This document shows, in pieces, positions 58,801 through 64,000 of a DNA stretch of 64,000 bases. Numbering within the stretch: the first letter of the stretch is position 1; every line of letters begins with the position of its first letter. Origin of the DNA: Bombus terrestris (Eukaryota > Arthropoda > Insecta > Hymenoptera > Apidae). Location of the stretch: assembly GCF_910591885.1 (NCBI RefSeq), contig NC_063271.1, positions 15,865,001 to 15,929,000 on the forward strand, in the 5' to 3' direction. The notes under the pieces are model-generated. The model had not been told where the DNA came from and did no database searches. It saw nothing but the letters and a program-made list of their open reading frames with translations. A program made the position numbers and the translations under genes.

Positions 58801-61224
58801 ATAGTATTACTATACAATGTGTAACGTTATATAGTATTACGTTATATAGTATTACTATACAATGTGTAACGTTACATAGTATTATGTTGTAACGTATAAC
58901 GTTATATGATATTACGTTATAACGTATAACGTTAGATGATATTACGTTATAACGTATAACGTTATAAACTATTACTATATAACGTATAACGTTATATAAT
59001 AATACGATGTATCGTAGTTATACTATTACTATACAACGTGTAACGTTATATAGTATTACGTTATATAGTATTACTATACAATGTGTAACGTTACATAGTA
59101 TTATGTTGTAACGTATAACGATATATGGTATTACCTTATGACGTATAACGTTATATAGTATTACGTTATAACGTACAACGTTATATAGTATTACGTCATA
59201 ACGTATAACGTTATAAGCTATTACTATATAACGTATAACGTTATGTGCTATTACTATGTATCGTAAATATACTATTACTATAAAACGTGTAACGTTATAT
59301 AGTATTACGTTATAACATATTACGTTATATAGTATTACTATACAATGTGTAACGCTACATAGTATTACGTTATAACGTATAACGTTATATGGTATTACGA
59401 TATAACGTATAACGCTATATGGTATTACGTTATAACGTATAACGTTATATAGTATTACGATGTAACGTATAACGTTATGTTCTATTACTATACAACGTGT
59501 AACGTTATATAGTATTACGTTATAACGTACAACGTTATATAGTATTACTTCATAACGTATAACGTTATAAACTATTACTATATAACGTATAACGTTATAT
59601 ACTATTACGAGGTATCGTAAATATACTATTAATATAAAACGTGTAACGTTATATAGTATTACGTTATAACATATAACGTTATATAGTATTACTATACAAT
59701 GTGTAACGTTACATAGTATTACGTTATAACGTATAACGTTATATGGTATTACGTTATAACGTATAACGTTATGTAGTATTACGTCATATCGTATAACGTT
59801 ATAAACTATTACTATATAACCTATAACGTTATATAATAATACGATGTATCGTAACTATACTATTACTATATAACGTATAACGTTATGTACTACTACGATG
59901 TAACGTATAACGTTATATAGTATTACTATACAACGTGTAACGTTATATAGTATTACGTTATAACGTATAACGTTATATGGTATTACGTTATAATGTACAA
60001 CGTTATATAATATTACGATATAACGTATAACGTTGTATAGTATTACGTCATAACGTATAACGTTATAAACTATTACTCTATAACATATAACGTTATATAA
60101 TAATACGATGTATCGTAAATATACTATTACTATAAAACGTGTAACGTTATATAGTATTACGTTATAACGTATTACGTTATATAGTATTGCGTTATAACGT
60201 GTAACGTTATATAGTATTACTATACAACGTGTAACGTTATATAGTATTACTATACAACGTGTAACGTTATATAGTATTCGTTATAAATTATAACGTTATA
60301 TGCTATTACACTATAACAGATAACGTTATACAATATTACGATATAACGTGAAACGATATATAGTATTACGATATAACGTATAACGTTATATAGTATTACG
60401 ATATAACGTATAACGCTATATAGTATTACGATGTAACGTATAACGTTATATAGTATTACGATATAACGTATAACGTTATATGGTATTACATTATAACGTA
60501 GAACGTTATATAGTATTACGATATAACGTATAACGTTATAAACTATTACTATATAACGTATAACGTTATATACTATTACGATGTATCGTAAATATACTAC
60601 TACTATACAACGTGTAACGTTATATAGTATTACGTTATAACATATAACGTTATATCGTATTACTATACAATGTGTAACGTTACATAGTATTACGTTATAA
60701 CGTATAACATTATATGGTATTACGTTATAACGTATAACGTTACATGATATTACGTTATAACGTATAACGCTAGATGATATTACGTTATAACGTATAACGT
60801 TATAAACTATTACTATATAACGTATAACGCTATATACTATTACGATGTATCGTAAATATACTATTACTATACAACGTGTAACGTTATGTAATATTACGTT
60901 ATATAGTATTACTATACAATGTGTAACGTTACGTAGTATTACGTTATAACGTATAACGTTATATAGTATTACGATGTAACGTGTAACGTTATATAGTATT
61001 ACGTCATATCGTATAACGTTATAAACTATTACTATATAACGTATAACGTTATGTACTACTACGATGTAACGTATAACGTTATATAGTATTACTATACAAC
61101 GTGTAACGTTATATAGTATTACGTTATAACGTATAACGTTAGATGATATTACGTTATAACGTATAACGTTATAAACTATTACTATATAACGTATAACGTT
61201 ATATAATAATACGATGTATCGTAG
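58801..61224 (+). repeat. Mosaic segment with truncated 446 module and CAGATA module
   Basis: The AGGTATCGTAAATATCC monomer at 58728 and the GTATCGTAGTTATAC monomer at 59009 are only 281 bp apart, 165 bp less than in the 446 modules. That difference is 5.5 monomers and includes a half-length monomer. A CAGATA module follows at 60276, with ATAAATTATAACG in place of ATAAAGTGTAACG. No gene. Confidence 0.75.
60276..60660 (+). repeat. CAGATA module, copy 4
   Basis: This begins with the 29-bp ATTCGTTATAA monomer, then ACACTATAACAGATAACG, GTGAAACGATATATAG and a run of ACGATATAACG monomers. One of those is changed to ACGATGTAACG and the ACCTTATAACGTAG monomer to ACATTATAACGTAG. It is the most diverged of the four copies. 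Confidence 0.85.
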
Positions 61225-64000
61225 TTATACTATTACTATACAACGTGTAACGTTATATAGTATTACGTTATATAGTATTACTATACAATGTGTAACGTTA
61301 CATAGTATTATGTTGTAACGTATAACGTTATATGGTATTACCTTATGACGTATAACGTTATATAGTATTACGATGTAACGTATAACGCTATATTCTATTA
61401 CTATACAACGTGTAACGTTATATAGTATTACGTTATAACGTACAACGTTATATAGTATTACGTCATAACGTATAACGTTATAAGCTATTACTATATAACG
61501 TATAACGTTATGTGCTATTACTATGTATCGTAAATATACTATTACTATAAAACGTGTAACGTTATATAGTATTACGTTATAACGTATTACGTTATATAGT
61601 ATTACTATACAATGTGTAACGCTACATAGTATTACGTTATAACGTATAACGTTATATGGTATTACGTTATAACGTATAACGTTATATGGTATTACGTTAT
61701 AACGTATAACGTTATATAGTATTACGTTATAACGTATAACGTTATATGGTATTACGTTATAACGTATAACGTTACATAGTATTACGATACAACGTATAAC
61801 GTTATGTAGTATTACGTCATATCGTATAACGTTATAAACTATTACTATATAACGTATAACGGTATGTAGTATTACGTCATATCGTATAACGTTATAAACT
61901 ATTACTATATAACGTATAACGTTATGTACTACTACGATGTAACGTATAACGTTATATAGTATTACTATACAACGTGTAACGTTATATAGTATTACGTTGT
62001 AACGTATAACGTTATAAACTATTACTGTATAACGTATAACGTTATATACTATTACGATGTATCGTAAATATACTATTACTATACAACGTGTAACGTTATA
62101 TAGTATTACGTTATATAGTATTACTATACAATGTGTAACGTTACATAGTATTATGTTGTAACGTATAACGTTATATGGTATTACCTTATGACGTATAACG
62201 TTATATAGTATTACGATGTAACGTATAACGTTATATTCTATTACTATACAACGTGTAACGTTATATAGTATTACGTTATAACGTATTACGTTATATAGTA
62301 TTACTATACAATGTGTAACGCTACATAGTATTACGTTATAACGTATAACGTTATATGGTATTACGTTATAACGTATAACGTTATATGGTATTACGTTATA
62401 ACGTATAACGTTATATAGTATTACGATGTAACGTATAACGTTATATAGTATTACGATGTAACGTATAACGTTATATTCTATTACTATACAACGTGTAACG
62501 TTATATACTCTTACGATGTAAAGTATAACGTTATATAGTATTACTATACAACGTGTAACTTTATATAGTATTACGTTATAACGTATAACGTTATATGGTA
62601 TTACGTTATAACGTATAACGTTACATAGTATTACGATACAACGTATAACGTTATGTAGTATTACGTCATATCGTATAACGTTATAAACTATTACTATATA
62701 ACGTATAACGGTATGTAGTATTACGTCATATCGTATAACGTTATAAACTATTACTATATAACGTATAACGTTATGTACTACTACGATGTAACGTATAACG
62801 TTATATAGTATTACTATACAACGTGTAACGTTATATAGTATTACGTTGTAACGTATAACGTTATAAACTATTACTGTATAACGTATAACGTTATATACTA
62901 TTACGATGTATCGTAAATATACTATTACTATACAACGTGTAACGTTATATAATATTACGTTATATACTATTACTATACAACGTGTAACGTTATATAATAT
63001 TACGTTATATAGTATTACTATACAATGTGTAACGTTACATAGTATTACGTTATAACGTATAACGTTATGTAGTATTACGTCATATCGTATAACGTTATAA
63101 ACTATTACTATATAACGTATAACGTTATGTACTACTACGATGTAACGTATAACGTTATATAGTATTACTATATAACGTATAACGTTATATGGTATTACGT
63201 TATAACGTGTAACGTTATATAGTATTACTATACAACGTGTGACGTTATATAGTATTACCATACAACGTGTAACGCTGTATACATTACGTTATAACGTATA
63301 ACGTTATATGGTATTACGTTATAATGTATAACGTTATATAGTATTACGATATAACGTATAACGTTATATAGTATTACGATATAACGTATAACGTTATATA
63401 GTATTACGTCGTAACGTGTAACGTTATAAACTATTACTGTATAACGTATAACGTTATATAATATCACGATGTATCGTAAATATACTATTTCTATACAACG
63501 TGTAACGTTATATAGTATTACGTTATATAGTATTACTATACAATGTGTAACGTTACATAGTATTATGTTGTAACGTATAACGTTATATGGTATTACCTTA
63601 TGACGTATAACGTTATATAGTATTACGATGTAACGTATAACGTTATATTCTATTACTATACAACGTGTAACGTTATATAGTATTACGTTATAACGTATAA
63701 CGTTATATGATATTACGTTATAACGTATAACGTTATATAGTATTACGATGTAACGTATAACGTTATATAGTATTACGATGTAACGTATAACGTTATATTC
63801 TATTACTATACAACGTGTAACGTTATATACTCTTACGATGTAACGTATAACGTTGTATACTATTACTATACAACGTGTAACGTTATATACTATTACGTTA
63901 TAACGTATAACGTTATATGGTATTGCGTTATAATGTGTAACGTTATATAGTATTACTATATAACGTATAACGTTATGTACTATTACGATGTAACGTATAA
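61225..64000 (+). repeat. Right-end HOR block with 849-bp internal repeat
   Basis: Positions about 61750-62095 align with 62599-62944 at offset 849 (ACGATACAACG, two ACGTCATATCG monomers, ATTACTGTATAACG). A class II CACGATG monomer lies at 63465 and is followed by the usual TATTATGTTGTAACG / ACCTTATGACG series up to the end of the window. The array continues past 64000. Confidence 0.75.
63254..63282 (+). repeat. 29-bp monomer with 1-bp deletion near the right end
   Basis: The tail reads GCTGTATAC and joins ATTACG directly, one base short of the usual GTTGTATAGT. The loss is private to this site. It separates two by-product minus-strand frames that would otherwise be continuous. Confidence 0.8.

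Larger units (their letters stand above)
1..64000 (+). repeat. 30-bp AT-rich satellite array with multi-kb higher-order repeats
   Basis: Every part of the window reads as head-to-tail copies of a 30-bp monomer in one orientation. The halves of the consensus are ATTACGTTATAACGT and ATAACGTTATATAGT. The left arm varies (ACGTTATAACG, ACTATACAACG, ACGATGTAACG, ACGTCATAACG, ACTATATAACG, ACGATATAACG), and so does the tail (ATAGT, ATGGT, ATACT, ATGAT, GTAGT, GTACT, AAACT, ATTCT). The AACGTATAACGTTAT or AACGTGTAACGTTAT core is the most constant part. Rare monomers are 29, 24, 23 or 15 bp long. No inverted block, transposon, microsatellite tract or unique sequence interrupts the array, and neither edge of the window reaches its end. 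Function is not shown by the sequence; centromeric or other heterochromatic satellite is the inference. Confidence 0.98.

Noticed and set aside
1..64000. CRISPR array (30-bp periodic repeats)
   Set aside because: There are no unique spacers; repeats are contiguous with zero spacing, and no cas-like sequence is present.
1..64000. Plasmid-type iterons or a bacterial replication origin
   Set aside because: Iteron arrays hold a few to some tens of copies beside a rep gene; here about 2,100 copies fill the window with no gene.
1..64000. CENP-B box
   Set aside because: The human-type box needs a TTCG and a CGGG element; no GGG-bearing motif fits in this sequence.
1..64000. Telomeric repeat array
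   Set aside because: There is no short G-rich or TTAGG/TTAGGG/TTTAGGG-like repeat, and no strand bias in G.
1..64000. Plant bZIP or MYB sites (AACGTT, ACGT, TAACG) and TATA boxes as real regulatory elements
   Set aside because: These short matches are built into the monomer and recur in nearly every copy with no gene near, so they carry no specific evidence of regulation.
1..64000. Insertion sequence or transposon with terminal inverted repeats
   Set aside because: Inverted repeats found are only 12-14 bp palindromes inside each monomer; no transposase-like coding or non-satellite segment exists between any pair.

Overview
The whole 64-kb window is one uninterrupted tandem-repeat (satellite) array. 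I found no protein-coding gene, RNA gene, transposon, promoter or unique sequence in it. The basic unit is a 30-bp, roughly 23% GC monomer, always in the same orientation. It is easiest to read as two diverged 15-bp halves, ATTACGTTATAACGT followed by ATAACGTTATATAGT, which match at 12 of 15 positions. Each half splits further into 8-bp and 7-bp pieces (ACGTTATA, ACGTATA). About 2,100 monomers fit the window. They vary mainly in the left arm (bases 5-12) and in the last five bases, while the AACGT / TAACGTTAT core is conserved.

The size and purity of the array, its nested higher-order repeats (HORs) and the lack of any gene point to eukaryotic heterochromatin, for example a centromeric, pericentromeric or sex-chromosome satellite in a long-read assembly. 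The species cannot be told from the sequence.

Layout: 1 to about 7.4 kb is one HOR family, marked by AATTAACCTA at 1251, 2241, 3687, 4989, 6171 and 7320, with a 5,010-bp repeat restarting at 5011. About 7.0-9.3 kb is an irregular boundary zone. From 9.3 kb on, a second HOR family is a mosaic of recurring multi-kb blocks. Two rigid modules stand out. In a '609 module' two diagnostic monomers lie 609 bp apart (starts 9671, 14738, 19133, 33334, 40467, 47975, 53914, 56985). In a '446 module' two others lie exactly 446 bp apart (starts 25526, 27596, 31196, 36403, 38542, 43985, 46278, 50864). Local tandem duplications of these blocks have periods of about 4395, 1310, 2070, 2050, 2293 and 3050 bp. 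The 2293-bp pair (42445-47030) is identical at every base I compared.

Long open frames on the minus strand (up to 1,326 codons) follow from a stop-free 30-bp period divisible by three. They encode only a 10-residue repeat such as YNVIR-YNVIL, and the largest three begin at GTG rather than ATG. I do not call any as genes. The interest of the window lies in the repeat architecture: nested 7/8, 15, 30-bp and multi-kb levels, two overlapping palindromes per monomer, CpG confined almost wholly to ACGT, and clear footprints of unequal exchange.
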